64,000 bases of DNA from Fimbriimonadaceae bacterium (GTDB lineage Bacteria > Armatimonadota > Fimbriimonadia > Fimbriimonadales > Fimbriimonadaceae): the NCBI GenBank assembly GCA_026129685.1, contig JAHCHO010000007.1, forward strand, positions 62,001 to 126,000. Reading direction: 5' to 3'. The position numbers were made by a program, and so were the translations under genes. Of this stretch, positions 52,655-61,423 are shown one piece after another; within the stretch, counting starts at the first letter, position 1; every line of letters begins with the position of its first letter. The notes beneath the pieces are model-generated. The model did no database searches and was not told the DNA's origin. It saw nothing but the letters and a program-made list of their open reading frames with translations.

Positions 52655-53019
52655 CCCTTCGTGGCCTCGCCCGCTGGCCCGCGAGTTATGCCGGCGCCGC
52701 CCTGTTGTCGGTGGGGATCGGCGGGCTCTCGCACGGCCCCAAGGGCGCGGCGGGCGTGGCGATCGGGATCGCCGCGACCGGCTTCGGACTCTTCGCCCTA
52801 TGGCGAGTCATGAGGCTCCTGGGCGATACATGCGGGGACCGAAAGACACCCCCACGGGAGGCCCTCGGGGCGATCGCCGCCCTCCTCCTCAAGTTCCCGG
52901 TGCTCTTCGGCGGGTTCGCGGCGGCACGGGCGCTCGGCGACGGGGCGCCGCCTTGCTTTCTCGGGGGTTTGGGTTTGGTATACTCCGCCTTGATCGTGTG
53001 GGCCCTAGCCGCGAGCTAG
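52651..53019 (+). CDS. AtpI-like ATP synthase accessory membrane protein
   Basis: A 122-residue protein with four helices (about 12-28, 36-55, 75-95, 100-120), similar to AtpI (ATP synthase I): LLLKFPVLFGGFAAARALG and GGLGLVYSALIVWAL. The start GTG 52651 overlaps the AtpZ-like stop. It lies 19 bp before atpB. Its assignment rests on position and topology, because AtpI sequences diverge quickly. Confidence 0.72.
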   Translation: MTLRGLARWPASYAGAALLSVGIGGLSHGPKGAAGVAIGIAATGFGLFALWRVMRLLGDTCGDRKTPPREALGAIAALLLKFPVLFGGFAAARALGDGAPPCFLGGLGLVYSALIVWALAAS

Positions 53020-53038
53020 GCCCACGTTTTCGCGATAG

Positions 53039-53851
53039 ATGGACGTTTTTCTGATCCGAACGACGACGAGCCTGCTTGCCTCCTCGGAAGGGGCGGCGCA
53101 GGCGGGCGAGCACGCCGGGCCGCACATGCTGTCCTGGGTCGCCCTGTTCGTCTACGTCGGCCTTGTCCTGGCGATCCTGTTCGGGTTTCTCGCCTACGCG
53201 AAGAAGGGGCTGCAGACTCGCGTCTTCAAGAACCCGATCACCCAGGCGACCGAACAGGTCTACCTGTTCATCGAACAGATGTGCGTCGGGACGATCGGGC
53301 CGCACGGTCGGAAGTACATCCCGTACATCATGACCCTCTGGTTGGTCATCTTCGTCGGCAACATGGTCGCGCTCTTCATGCCCGCCGCGCCGACCGCCGA
53401 CCTCAGCTTCAACCTCGGCCTCGCCCTCGTTTCGATCATGTACGTCCAGTACGAGGGAATGCGGTCGAACGGCGTTCTCGGCCACTTCCGCCACTTCGCG
53501 GGTCCCAAACTGGGGATCGCCCTGATCCTCATCAGCGGGATCATCTTCGTCATCGAGATCATCTCGGAGCTGATGAAGAACGTGTCCCTCTCGCTTCGTC
53601 TCTTCGGAAACATCGAGGGGGGCCACCAGGCCGTCGAGGCGATGAACCACCTCGGCGAGGGGATCATGATCGGCCCGTTGCCCTTCCCGATCCCCTTCGG
53701 GTTCTTCTTGCTTCCGATCAAGCTGCTGACCGTCGTCGTCCAGGCGATGATCTTCACCTTGCTCACCTGCGTGTATCTCTCCCTCGTCACCCATCACGAG
53801 GAGGAACACGACGGGCACTCTCACGGCGCGGAGGTCTCAGCCGCCCACTAA
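53039..53851 (+). CDS. atpB: ATP synthase subunit a
   Basis: A 270-residue F0 stator subunit with five to six helices. The essential Arg lies in NVSLSLRLFGN (about 186), followed by GGHQAVEAMNHL. It provides the proton half-channels next to the c-ring. The C-terminus is His-rich (THHEEEHDGHSHG). No ribosome-binding site is obvious upstream. It precedes atpE by 68 bp. Confidence 0.95.
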   Translation: MDVFLIRTTTSLLASSEGAAQAGEHAGPHMLSWVALFVYVGLVLAILFGFLAYAKKGLQTRVFKNPITQATEQVYLFIEQMCVGTIGPHGRKYIPYIMTLWLVIFVGNMVALFMPAAPTADLSFNLGLALVSIMYVQYEGMRSNGVLGHFRHFAGPKLGIALILISGIIFVIEIISELMKNVSLSLRLFGNIEGGHQAVEAMNHLGEGIMIGPLPFPIPFGFFLLPIKLLTVVVQAMIFTLLTCVYLSLVTHHEEEHDGHSHGAEVSAAH

Positions 53852-53919
53852 AGACGCTTTGCATCGAAGGACGGGAAGTCCATCGGTCTCGATCCATCAG
53901 GAGGAAACGAAACAACAAC

Positions 53920-54129
53920 ATGACAGGCAACGTTCTGGGTCTCGGTATCGGTCTCGCCGCGCTTGGCGTGGCCATCGGCCTTGGCCTCATCGGCTATTCC
54001 GCAATGCAGGGGATGTCCCGCCAGCCCGAGGCGATCGGCAAACTCCAGGTGCAGATGTTGATCGCGCTCGCGTTCGTCGAGCTGGTCTTCCTTCTCACCG
54101 TCTTCGTCGTCCCCGGCACCCTGAAGTAA
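53920..54129 (+). CDS. atpE: ATP synthase subunit c
   Basis: A 69-residue hairpin of two membrane helices. Helix 1 is glycine-rich (GLGIGLAALGVAIGLG), then the polar loop RQPEA. Helix 2 carries the ion-binding Glu54 in IALAFVELVFLL. No Ser/Thr follows the Glu and no Gln is placed for sodium, so protons are the expected ion. AGGAGG lies at 53899-53904, about 15 bp from the ATG. The start is ATG 53920. Confidence 0.95.
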   Translation: MTGNVLGLGIGLAALGVAIGLGLIGYSAMQGMSRQPEAIGKLQVQMLIALAFVELVFLLTVFVVPGTLK

Positions 54130-54187
54130 GTCGGCTTTCTGGCCGCGCCGCTCGTTCCGGGCGGTGCGGTCGCGGTCTTGCGCTTCT

Positions 54188-54808
54188 ATGAGCACCGAAC
54201 ACAAGTCATCGTCGGCCTCGACCTGGATCGGCATCGTCCTCGGACTCGTGCTGATGCCGGCGGGCTTCTACGTGTCCACGAAAGTCGACATCGCCTTTCA
54301 GAACACGTTGCGCGAAGGCGGCATCCCGCTCGATCTCGGCAAAACCGTGTCCGCGATCGGTGTGTTGCTGATCCTGTTCCCGGTCATCCGGTCGTTCTTC
54401 ATCAACGCCCTCGCCGACGCGATCAACGGTCGAACCCAGGACCTCGAGCGCACCTTCGCCGAAGCCGAGGACCTTCGGGCCGAAATGACCCAGATGCGGA
54501 CGGACTACGAGCGGCGACTGGTGCAGACCGAGGCGGAGGCGCGCGAACAAATCCAGCACGAGATTCGGCGAGCGCAAGAGCTTCGCCAGGAACTCGAGCA
54601 GAAAGCGCGCGAACAGGCCGACCAGTTCCTCACGCGCGCCAAAGAGGACATCGAGGTCCAGCGTCACCAAGCCATCGCGGACATCCGTACGCAAGTGGTC
54701 GAACTGACGCTGCAGGCGACCGAAAAGCTCATCGAGGCGAACGTGGACGACGAGCGCAACCGCAAACTGCTCGACGAGTTCCTCGTCAGCGTGGAGGTTC
54801 CGCGCTAG
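54188..54808 (+). CDS. atpF: ATP synthase subunit b
   Basis: A 206-residue peripheral stalk subunit. One hydrophobic anchor near residues 14-33 is followed by a second hydrophobic stretch (about 58-74) and a long coiled-coil rich in Glu/Arg (about 88-190, LRAEMTQMRTDYERRLVQ). It is longer than the usual 160. The ATG 54188 is preferred; an upstream M would add eight residues. It is 2 bp before atpH. Confidence 0.92.
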   Translation: MSTEHKSSSASTWIGIVLGLVLMPAGFYVSTKVDIAFQNTLREGGIPLDLGKTVSAIGVLLILFPVIRSFFINALADAINGRTQDLERTFAEAEDLRAEMTQMRTDYERRLVQTEAEAREQIQHEIRRAQELRQELEQKAREQADQFLTRAKEDIEVQRHQAIADIRTQVVELTLQATEKLIEANVDDERNRKLLDEFLVSVEVPR

Positions 54809-54810
54809 CG

Positions 54811-55362
54811 ATGGAGTCTCGGGTCGCGATCCGGTACGCCCGCGCGCTTTTCGGAGCCGCCGACAAGGTCGGGGCAATCCACGACGTCGAGGCGGACCTT
54901 CGATCGCTCATCGACGCGATGAGGGCCGAGCCTCGCCTTCGCGTGTTCCTCGCGAGCCCGATCACCGACCGGGAACGGAAGCTCGACGTCCTCCGCCAGG
55001 CGTTCGGAGGAAGGGCTCACGTCCTCACCTTGAAGGCGCTCGAACTCATGGTCCGAAAGGGCCGCGAGGCCGAGATCGCCCTCATGACCGAACGGTACAC
55101 CGACCTGCGGCGCGCGCACGACAACGTGCTATACGTCAAGGTGACCTCGCGCGGCGAACTTCCGGACGACTATCGAGTCCGGTTGCTCGAGAAGCTGCGC
55201 TCCGTCACGGGCAAGTCGGTCGAACCGGAGTTCGTCTCCGACGCATCGATGATCGGCGGCATCAAGGTCGCCTACGACAACTACGTTTTGGACGGAACCG
55301 TCCGCGGACGCTTCGCCCGCTTGCGCGAAACCCTGCGCCACCAGGCTCAGCGTCACAGCTAA
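54811..55362 (+). CDS. atpH: ATP synthase subunit delta
   Basis: A 183-residue stator subunit linking b to the alpha subunits. The N-terminal six-helix domain (RVAIRYARALFGAA) and the C-terminal SDASMIGGIKVAYDNYVLDGTV segment match the delta/OSCP family. The ATG 54811 follows the atpF stop after 2 bp. Confidence 0.94.
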   Translation: MESRVAIRYARALFGAADKVGAIHDVEADLRSLIDAMRAEPRLRVFLASPITDRERKLDVLRQAFGGRAHVLTLKALELMVRKGREAEIALMTERYTDLRRAHDNVLYVKVTSRGELPDDYRVRLLEKLRSVTGKSVEPEFVSDASMIGGIKVAYDNYVLDGTVRGRFARLRETLRHQAQRHS

Positions 55363-55377
55363 ACCACGATCGGCACC

Positions 55378-56904
55378 ATGGCCATTCGACCCGAAGAAAT
55401 CACCGCTATCCTCGAGAAGGAAATCGCCGGATTCGATTCCGGCGCGACCGTCGAGCACGTTGGAACCGTCCTCCAGGTCGGAGACGGCATCGCGCGCGTC
55501 TACGGTCTTCCGGACTGTCAAATGGGCGAACTGCTCGAGTTTCCCGAAGGGATCATGGGCGTCGCCCTGAACCTGGAAGAAGACTCGATCGGCGCCGTCC
55601 TGTTCGGCGACGACACGAAGATCAAGGAGGGCGACCCCGTCCGCGAGACGGGCCGCATCCTTGAGATTCCGGTCGGTCGAGGCATCGTCGGGCGCGTCGT
55701 CACCCCCCTCGGCCAACCCATCGACGGGCGGGGACCGATCGCTTCGGAAACCACCCAACGCCTCGAGACGATTGCCCCTGGCGTCGTCCAGCGTCAGCCC
55801 GTCAAGGAGCCTCTCCAGACGGGCATCAAGGCGGTGGACGCCATGATTCCCATCGGTCGCGGCCAGCGCGAACTCGTTATCGGCGACCGCCAAACCGGTA
55901 AGACCGCGATCTGCGTGGACACGATCATCAACCAGAAGTCCACCCACGAGCCCGGCGGAAGCCCGGTGTACTGCATCTACGTCGCGATCGGCCAGAAGAT
56001 GGCCAACGTGGCCCGCGTCGTCGAGACTCTTCGCCAACATGGCGCGATGGAGTACACCACCGTCGTGGTCGCGTCGGCGTCGGACTCGAACGCCCTCCAG
56101 TACGTCGCTCCCTTCGCCGGATGCACCATCGGCGAGTACTTCCGCGACAACGGCCAGCACGCCCTCGTCATCTACGACGACCTTTCCAAGCACGCCCAGG
56201 CTTACCGCGCAGTGTCGCTCCTCCTTCGTCGCCCGCCGGGACGCGAGGCCTATCCGGGTGACGTGTTCTACCTGCACTCCCGCCTTCTGGAGCGGGCCGC
56301 GAAGCTGAGTGCCGAGTTGGGAGGCGGCTCGCTCACCGCTTTGCCCATCATTGAGACCCAGTCGGGCGACGTGTCGGCCTACATTCCCACGAACGTCATT
56401 TCGATCACCGACGGTCAGATCTATCTGGAGCCCGACCTGTTCTTCGCGGGCGTTCGCCCGGCGATCAACGTGGGCATTTCGGTCAGCCGCGTCGGAGGCA
56501 ACGCCCAGATCAAGGCGATGAAGCAGGTCGCGGGCAAACTCAAGCTGGAGATGGCGGGCTACCGCGACGTCGCCGCGTTCGCCCAGTTTGCGAGCGATCT
56601 CGACCGCGCCACGCAGATGCAGTTGATCCGCGGCCAGCGCCTCACCGAGTTGCTCAAGCAGGGCCTCGCCGCGCCGATTCCCGTCGAGGATCAGATCATC
56701 GCCATCTACGCCGGTACCAATGCGTTTCTTGACGACCTGCGGAACGACCAGGTGAAAGCGTTCGAGGAGGGCCTCGTCCGATTCGTCCACTCAAGCTACC
56801 CGGACGTCGTCGAGAACATTCGCGCGAGCAAGGAACTCACCAAAGAAACCGAGGCGACCCTTCGCAAGGCGGTCGAGGAGTTCGCCGCGTCGTTCAAGAA
56901 GTAA
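55378..56904 (+). CDS. atpA: ATP synthase subunit alpha
   Basis: A 508-residue F1 subunit. Walker A is GDRQTGKT (about 170-177). The region [17 protein letters not shown] is the typical alpha signature and distinguishes it from beta. The N-terminus [16 protein letters not shown] is normal. It forms the non-catalytic nucleotide sites. It is 15 bp from atpH and 3 bp from atpG. Confidence 0.97.
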   Translation: MAIRPEEITAILEKEIAGFDSGATVEHVGTVLQVGDGIARVYGLPDCQMGELLEFPEGIMGVALNLEEDSIGAVLFGDDTKIKEGDPVRETGRILEIPVGRGIVGRVVTPLGQPIDGRGPIASETTQRLETIAPGVVQRQPVKEPLQTGIKAVDAMIPIGRGQRELVIGDRQTGKTAICVDTIINQKSTHEPGGSPVYCIYVAIGQKMANVARVVETLRQHGAMEYTTVVVASASDSNALQYVAPFAGCTIGEYFRDNGQHALVIYDDLSKHAQAYRAVSLLLRRPPGREAYPGDVFYLHSRLLERAAKLSAELGGGSLTALPIIETQSGDVSAYIPTNVISITDGQIYLEPDLFFAGVRPAINVGISVSRVGGNAQIKAMKQVAGKLKLEMAGYRDVAAFAQFASDLDRATQMQLIRGQRLTELLKQGLAAPIPVEDQIIAIYAGTNAFLDDLRNDQVKAFEEGLVRFVHSSYPDVVENIRASKELTKETEATLRKAVEEFAASFKK

Positions 56905-56907
56905 GGC

Positions 56908-57768
56908 ATGGCTTCGCTCAAGCAGATTCGTCAGCGCATCCGAAGCGCGAAGAACATCCAGCAGATCACGAAAGCGATGAAGCTGGTGGCGGCGGCCCGC
57001 CTCAAGAAGGCTACCGACCGGGTCCTCGAAGCGCGCCCCTACAGCGAGCGCCTGTACGGTCTGATGAGTTCGCTCTCGCGGGCCGGCGAATTGCCCGCTC
57101 ACCCGCTGATGTACCAGCGGCCCATCCACAAATACGCCGTCGTGCTCATCACCGCCGACCGAGGTCTGGCCGGCTCCTACAACACCAACATCATCCGCAA
57201 GGCGGGCGACTTCCTCAAGCAGACGGAGGGTTCCTCGTCGCTCGTGACCGTCGGCAAGAAGGGTTCCCAGTTCTTTGCCCGGCGTGGCTACAACGTCGTT
57301 CATTCCCATAGTGTGCCGACCGCAGGCGCGCGCCTCGACGACGCCATCGCGATCACCAACCTCGTGCGAGACATGTTCGTCTCCGGCGAAGTGGATGCCG
57401 TGTACGTCGCCTACAGCAAGTTCTACTCCGCCATTCGGCAAGCGCCGCAGGTCGTGCAGGTGCTTCCGATCACGCCGCCCGCCGAGGACGGGGTCGCCGC
57501 CGACTCCGTCGAGTACAAGTTCGAACCGGATCCCGTTTCGATTCTCGGGGCGCTCTTGCCGCGCTATCTGCTGACGATCGTTTGGCAGGCGATGCTCGAA
57601 GCGACCGCCTCCGAGCACGGATCTCGTATGACCGCGATGACAAGCGCCACCGACAACGCCGGCGAGATGATCCAAGAACTCACCCTCAAGGCCAACCGCG
57701 AGCGCCAAGCCTCGATCACGAAGGAGATTCTCGAAGTGGTCGGCGGCGCGGAAGCCCTGAAGGGCTAA
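56908..57768 (+). CDS. atpG: ATP synthase subunit gamma
   Basis: A 286-residue central shaft of F1. The N-terminal helix is IRQRIRSAKNIQQITKAMKLVAAARL and the C-terminal helix ends ALKG, with AMLEATASEHGSRMTAMTSATDNA before it. Last atp gene here: atpD (beta) and atpC (epsilon) do not follow. The stop TAA overlaps the stop of the vapC-like gene (CTAA). Confidence 0.97.
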   Translation: MASLKQIRQRIRSAKNIQQITKAMKLVAAARLKKATDRVLEARPYSERLYGLMSSLSRAGELPAHPLMYQRPIHKYAVVLITADRGLAGSYNTNIIRKAGDFLKQTEGSSSLVTVGKKGSQFFARRGYNVVHSHSVPTAGARLDDAIAITNLVRDMFVSGEVDAVYVAYSKFYSAIRQAPQVVQVLPITPPAEDGVAADSVEYKFEPDPVSILGALLPRYLLTIVWQAMLEATASEHGSRMTAMTSATDNAGEMIQELTLKANRERQASITKEILEVVGGAEALKG

Positions 57769-58151
57769 GCCCAGAGCGTCCGGATCGGGTAGCGGAGCAC
57801 CTCGGCGGCGTCGGTCACCAAAATGCACCCGTGCTCGATCGCTTGGCAGATCAGCATCCGGTCGAACGGGTCGCGGTGCAGAAGCGGCAACGTCGCCAGC
57901 CGATGGGCGGATTCGCGGTCGAAGTCCAGGATCTCGGCTCCTTCGGCGAGCAAGGCGTCCACCGTTCCACGAACGGAAACGCGCATCCGGAGTTTGCCGA
58001 TCGCCGTCTTGAGCTCCAACTCGTAGACGGAGACCGGGCTGACGAACGCCCTGCTTTCCGGGTGATCGAGCGCTCGCCGAACACGCTCGGACATGTGGTG
58101 GCCACCAGCAAGCCGCACGAGGCACGACGAGTCGAGTAAGTAGCGGTCCAC
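57765..58151 (-). CDS. VapC-type PIN-domain toxin
   Basis: A 128-residue PIN RNase toxin. The acidic active-site residues are present: Asp in YLLDSS (5-6), Glu in SVYELELK (about 44), Asp in RDPFDRML (about 98) and Asp in LVTDAAEVL (about 115). The GTG 58151 is one base past the antitoxin stop, the usual coupling. Its partner at 58153-58397 is frameshifted, yet the toxin appears intact. Confidence 0.85.
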   Translation of the reverse strand: MDRYLLDSSCLVRLAGGHHMSERVRRALDHPESRAFVSPVSVYELELKTAIGKLRMRVSVRGTVDALLAEGAEILDFDRESAHRLATLPLLHRDPFDRMLICQAIEHGCILVTDAAEVLRYPIRTLWA

Positions 58152-58152
58152 G

Positions 58153-58397
58153 CTAGAGTGCTCTCTCCCAGTCGCCGAGTTCCTCTTCGGTCCAAGGCTC
58201 GTTGAGCGTCTCAAGTCCGCTGAGCACGAGGTCGGGGAGCACCCCGTACAATCGTCGGCGCTCCTTGACCTCTTGGACCGGCGCAAGTTCCGCGATCGGC
58301 TTGTTCCGGCGACAGATGACGACCCGCTGGCCCTTTTCCGCCTGCCGAGGTACTTCGAGAGATTCGCCTTCGCTTCCGCGACGTTGATTGTGACCAT
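58153..58397 (-). pseudogene. Phd/YefM-type antitoxin, frameshifted
   Basis: The N-terminal frame reads MVTINVAEAKANLSKYL, the usual antitoxin start. The continuation RQAEKGQRVVICRRNKPIA, ending in WTEEELGDWERAL, lies in the next frame. A single missing base near 58347 accounts for it: CTC followed by CGG needs one more C. Rejoined, it gives an 82-residue Phd-like protein. If the deletion is real, no full antitoxin is made beside an intact toxin. A sequencing or assembly error is the simplest alternative. Confidence 0.75.
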
Positions 58398-58536
58398 CTA
58401 CTAGGTCAGGGCGCTCTCGACATGACCATGTTACACGCGGCTGCCTACCCGCGCCGGCAAACCGGTTTGGCGACGAAGGTCCCGCACCCGCCCGCTCCGG
58501 ACAGGACCCGCCGGACCCGGTGCGAACAAGGAGGGC

Positions 58537-59880
58537 GTGCGCCACCTCCGCGTTCACGACGACCGACGCCACCTCGCCCACGCCGACGGAACGCCATACT
58601 TCTACCTTGCCGATACCGCCTGGGAGCTGTTTCACCGCCTCACCGAGGAGGAAGCCGACGCCTACTTCGAGGACCGCGCGCGAAAGGGCTTCACCGCCAT
58701 CCAGGCCGTCCTTCTCGCCGAGATCGACGGCCTGAAGACCCCAAACCGGAACGGCGAAGTCCCCTTGCACGACCTCGACCCCCGCCGACCGAACGAGGCG
58801 TACTTCGCGACGGCCGACCGCATGGTGCGCGCGGCCAACGCGCGCGGCCTGACGATGGCCCTCCTACCCACCTGGGGCGACAAGGTGAACCTCGCGTGGG
58901 GCACTGGCCCCGTGGTCTTCGACGCGAGCAACGCTCGGACGTACGGGCGCTTCCTCGGCGAGCGCTACCGCGACGCCCTCGTAATCTGGGTGCTCGGCGG
59001 CGACCGCCCGATCGAGAACCCCGATCATCTGGCGATCTGGCGCGCGATGGCCCAGGGCCTCCATGATGGCGATAGCGGCCACCACCTGATCACCTTCCAT
59101 CCGGTGGGCGGCCGATCCTCCAGCGAGTGGCTTCACGAGGAGCCGTGGCTCGACTTCAACATGTGCCAGTCCGGACACGGTGAGCGACACTTGGCCAACG
59201 ACCGCTTTGTCGCCCACGACCGAGCCCTGACGCCGACCAAGCCCTGCCTCGACGGCGAACCCCGCTACGAGGACATCCCGGTGCGGTTCTGGGAAATGCA
59301 GGTGGATCAGGGTTGGGATCGGGTTCAAGGCGACCTTGAGGAATGGCGGCACGGGTTCTTCGACGACGCCGACGCGCGCGAGGCCCTCTACACCGCCGTC
59401 CTCGCCGGCACCTGCGGCCATACCTACGGCACGAACAGCGTCTGGCAGATGTGGACTCCGGGCGCACGACCCAACGTCCCCTGCCGACGTACCTGGCGCG
59501 AAGCCCTCGATCTGCCCGGGGCGGCTCAGGTCGGTATTGCCCGCAGGCTTTTCGAGTCGCGCCCGTGGGAACGGCTGGAACCCGCCCAAGAACGACTGAC
59601 GAGCGGCGAGGGCGAGGGCGCCGTCCGAACCCTTTGCGCCGCCGCCTACGACGGGTCGTTCCTGGTCGCGTACACCACCGGCGGCCGGTCGTTCGAGTTG
59701 GACCTGTCCGACTTGGGGTGTGGGCTGACCCGGTCCTGGTGGTTCGACCCCCGTTCCGGCGAGTTGGCCGAAGCGGGTTCCGCGCCGACCGGTCGGCCCT
59801 GGTGGTTCGAGTGCCCGACCGGGGAGGACTGGGTCCTGGTCCTGGACAACGCCTCGCGTGCGTTCCCGCCACCGGGGTAA
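58537..59880 (+). CDS. GH140/DUF4038-family glycoside hydrolase (apiosidase-like)
   Basis: A 447-residue TIM-barrel hydrolase. The DUF4038 signature is clear: DGTPYFYLADTAWELFHRLTEEEAD, KGFTAIQAVLLAEIDGL and TMALLPTWGDKVNLAWG. Family members remove apiose or related sugars from plant glycans. The C-terminal part (about 360-447) is a beta domain (FELDLSDLGCG, RSWWFDPRSGEL). There is no signal peptide, so it may act in the cytoplasm. The GTG 58537 is preceded by AAGGAGGG. It lies 9 bp before a GH20-like gene. Confidence 0.82.
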   Translation: MRHLRVHDDRRHLAHADGTPYFYLADTAWELFHRLTEEEADAYFEDRARKGFTAIQAVLLAEIDGLKTPNRNGEVPLHDLDPRRPNEAYFATADRMVRAANARGLTMALLPTWGDKVNLAWGTGPVVFDASNARTYGRFLGERYRDALVIWVLGGDRPIENPDHLAIWRAMAQGLHDGDSGHHLITFHPVGGRSSSEWLHEEPWLDFNMCQSGHGERHLANDRFVAHDRALTPTKPCLDGEPRYEDIPVRFWEMQVDQGWDRVQGDLEEWRHGFFDDADAREALYTAVLAGTCGHTYGTNSVWQMWTPGARPNVPCRRTWREALDLPGAAQVGIARRLFESRPWERLEPAQERLTSGEGEGAVRTLCAAAYDGSFLVAYTTGGRSFELDLSDLGCGLTRSWWFDPRSGELAEAGSAPTGRPWWFECPTGEDWVLVLDNASRAFPPPG

Positions 59881-59889
59881 ACCGACGGC

Positions 59890-61419
59890 ATGCAACTGCG
59901 CATGTGGATGCTCGACATCGCCCGCGAGCAATCGCCGACCCTCGACCATCTCCGAACTTACTGCCGCCTCACGCAGGAGTCGGGGTTCGACGCGATCGGG
60001 CTGTACCTTGAGCATCGCTTCGCTTACCCCTCGACCCCTTGGGCGCACGGAGTCGGATGTGTGACCCCGGAGACGATCCGCACCCTCGAGCGGGACTTTC
60101 CAAGCCTGCGGATCGTGCCGTTTGTGAACCTCCTCGGCCACTTCGAGGGGATGCTCTACACCGAATACGGCAAGCGCTTTGCCGAGGAACGTTTCCAGGG
60201 GATGCAGGCCTGCCCTGTCGATCGCGATTTTGTGGACCTGTCCGAAAAGTTGGTGGACGACACGATCGCTTGCTTCCGCAGCGAACTGATCCACATTGGC
60301 GGTGACGAAACCTGGCAACTCGGCAAGGGAGAGGCGAGTGCCGCCAAGGTCGCCGAGTACGAGGTCGGCGAAGGCGTGGACGGTAAGGCCGAGCTCTACG
60401 GCGCGCACTTTGGGCCCCTCGCCGAGCGGGTCGTGAAGGCGGGGCGTCGTCCGGCGGTCTGGGGCGACATGTTCCTCGATCACCCTGCGGCCCTTCGACA
60501 CATGCCGAAGGAGACCCTGATTTTCGATTGGCAGTACTTCCGAGGGTTGAGAGAGACGTCGCCCAGGTTCGCTCAGGCGGGTTTTGACGTGGTGGGTTGC
60601 CCCGCCCTCCACACCTACAACGCCACCTGGCTCCACCTCCCACAATCGGAGCAGAACGTAAGGGAAGTCGCGAACGACGCCCGGGAACTCGGACTCCACG
60701 GGGTCTGCGTCACGACTTGGGAGTGCGGCCTCTTCGGGGCCTACGACACCCTCTTCCCGGCGATCCGGGCGTCAGGCGCCATCCTTCGTGGCGAAGACAC
60801 CTCCTTCCTCCGCCACTACCTCAAGGCGTCCGAAAGGCACGAGGAGTGGGCGCGACTGATGGGGGAGGAGCTACAAACCTGCGGCGGCACCTTCGCCTTT
60901 GGAGGCATCCGTAGCTCGCTCAAAGTCCGCTTGCTGCTGAACGCCAACCCGTTCCTGGCGTGGTTGCACCACGCCGACGAGTTGACGGGCGAAGTGGGCG
61001 ACCGGGCGCTCTCCGTTATCGATCGGGCGATCGCCGTCGCCCCTTCCGAGGCCGAAAAGGGGGTCTGCTTCTTCGCGCGTGGCGCGATCGAGTTCGTTCG
61101 GATGGCGGAGACGGCGCGCCGCGCCTATGCCGACGGCAAACCCGGCCAAGCCGCTTCGGCCCTCGCCCCGACCCGGCAGATTTTCGACGATCTGGAAAAG
61201 GTAGCCAGGCGTAGCCTTGAGAGAATCGGTGGATCCCGGGCGGATATCGAGCGCTGCCGGGCCGCGAAGCGGAGCGTCGAAACGGCGATCCAGCGCATCA
61301 AGGAGTTCGGCGACGGTTCTCTCGGCTACCTGCCCGCCTTCGAGTACCTGACCCACCCAAAGTTCATGCCGCACGACCAAGCCGCCTGGTGGCTGATCAA
61401 CCGTTGGGCTAACCAGTAA
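59890..61419 (+). CDS. GH20-like beta-N-acetylhexosaminidase
   Basis: A 509-residue TIM-barrel hydrolase lacking the usual N-terminal beta domain of GH20. The catalytic pair is Asp139-Glu140 in HIGGDETWQLG; the Asp orients the substrate acetamido group and the Glu is the acid. Other family segments: LYLEHRFAYP, VPFVNLLGHFEG and DMFLDHPAAL. The C-terminal part (about 320-509) is mostly helical. No signal peptide is seen. It is an operon partner of the GH140-like gene. Confidence 0.82.
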   Translation: MQLRMWMLDIAREQSPTLDHLRTYCRLTQESGFDAIGLYLEHRFAYPSTPWAHGVGCVTPETIRTLERDFPSLRIVPFVNLLGHFEGMLYTEYGKRFAEERFQGMQACPVDRDFVDLSEKLVDDTIACFRSELIHIGGDETWQLGKGEASAAKVAEYEVGEGVDGKAELYGAHFGPLAERVVKAGRRPAVWGDMFLDHPAALRHMPKETLIFDWQYFRGLRETSPRFAQAGFDVVGCPALHTYNATWLHLPQSEQNVREVANDARELGLHGVCVTTWECGLFGAYDTLFPAIRASGAILRGEDTSFLRHYLKASERHEEWARLMGEELQTCGGTFAFGGIRSSLKVRLLLNANPFLAWLHHADELTGEVGDRALSVIDRAIAVAPSEAEKGVCFFARGAIEFVRMAETARRAYADGKPGQAASALAPTRQIFDDLEKVARRSLERIGGSRADIERCRAAKRSVETAIQRIKEFGDGSLGYLPAFEYLTHPKFMPHDQAAWWLINRWANQ

Positions 61420-61423
61420 GCGC

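Noticed and set aside
57765-58397. Single 210-residue ORF across the toxin and the start of the antitoxin
   Set aside because: The middle of the ORF is out of frame with both domains. The toxin starts at GTG 58151 and the antitoxin needs a frameshift.
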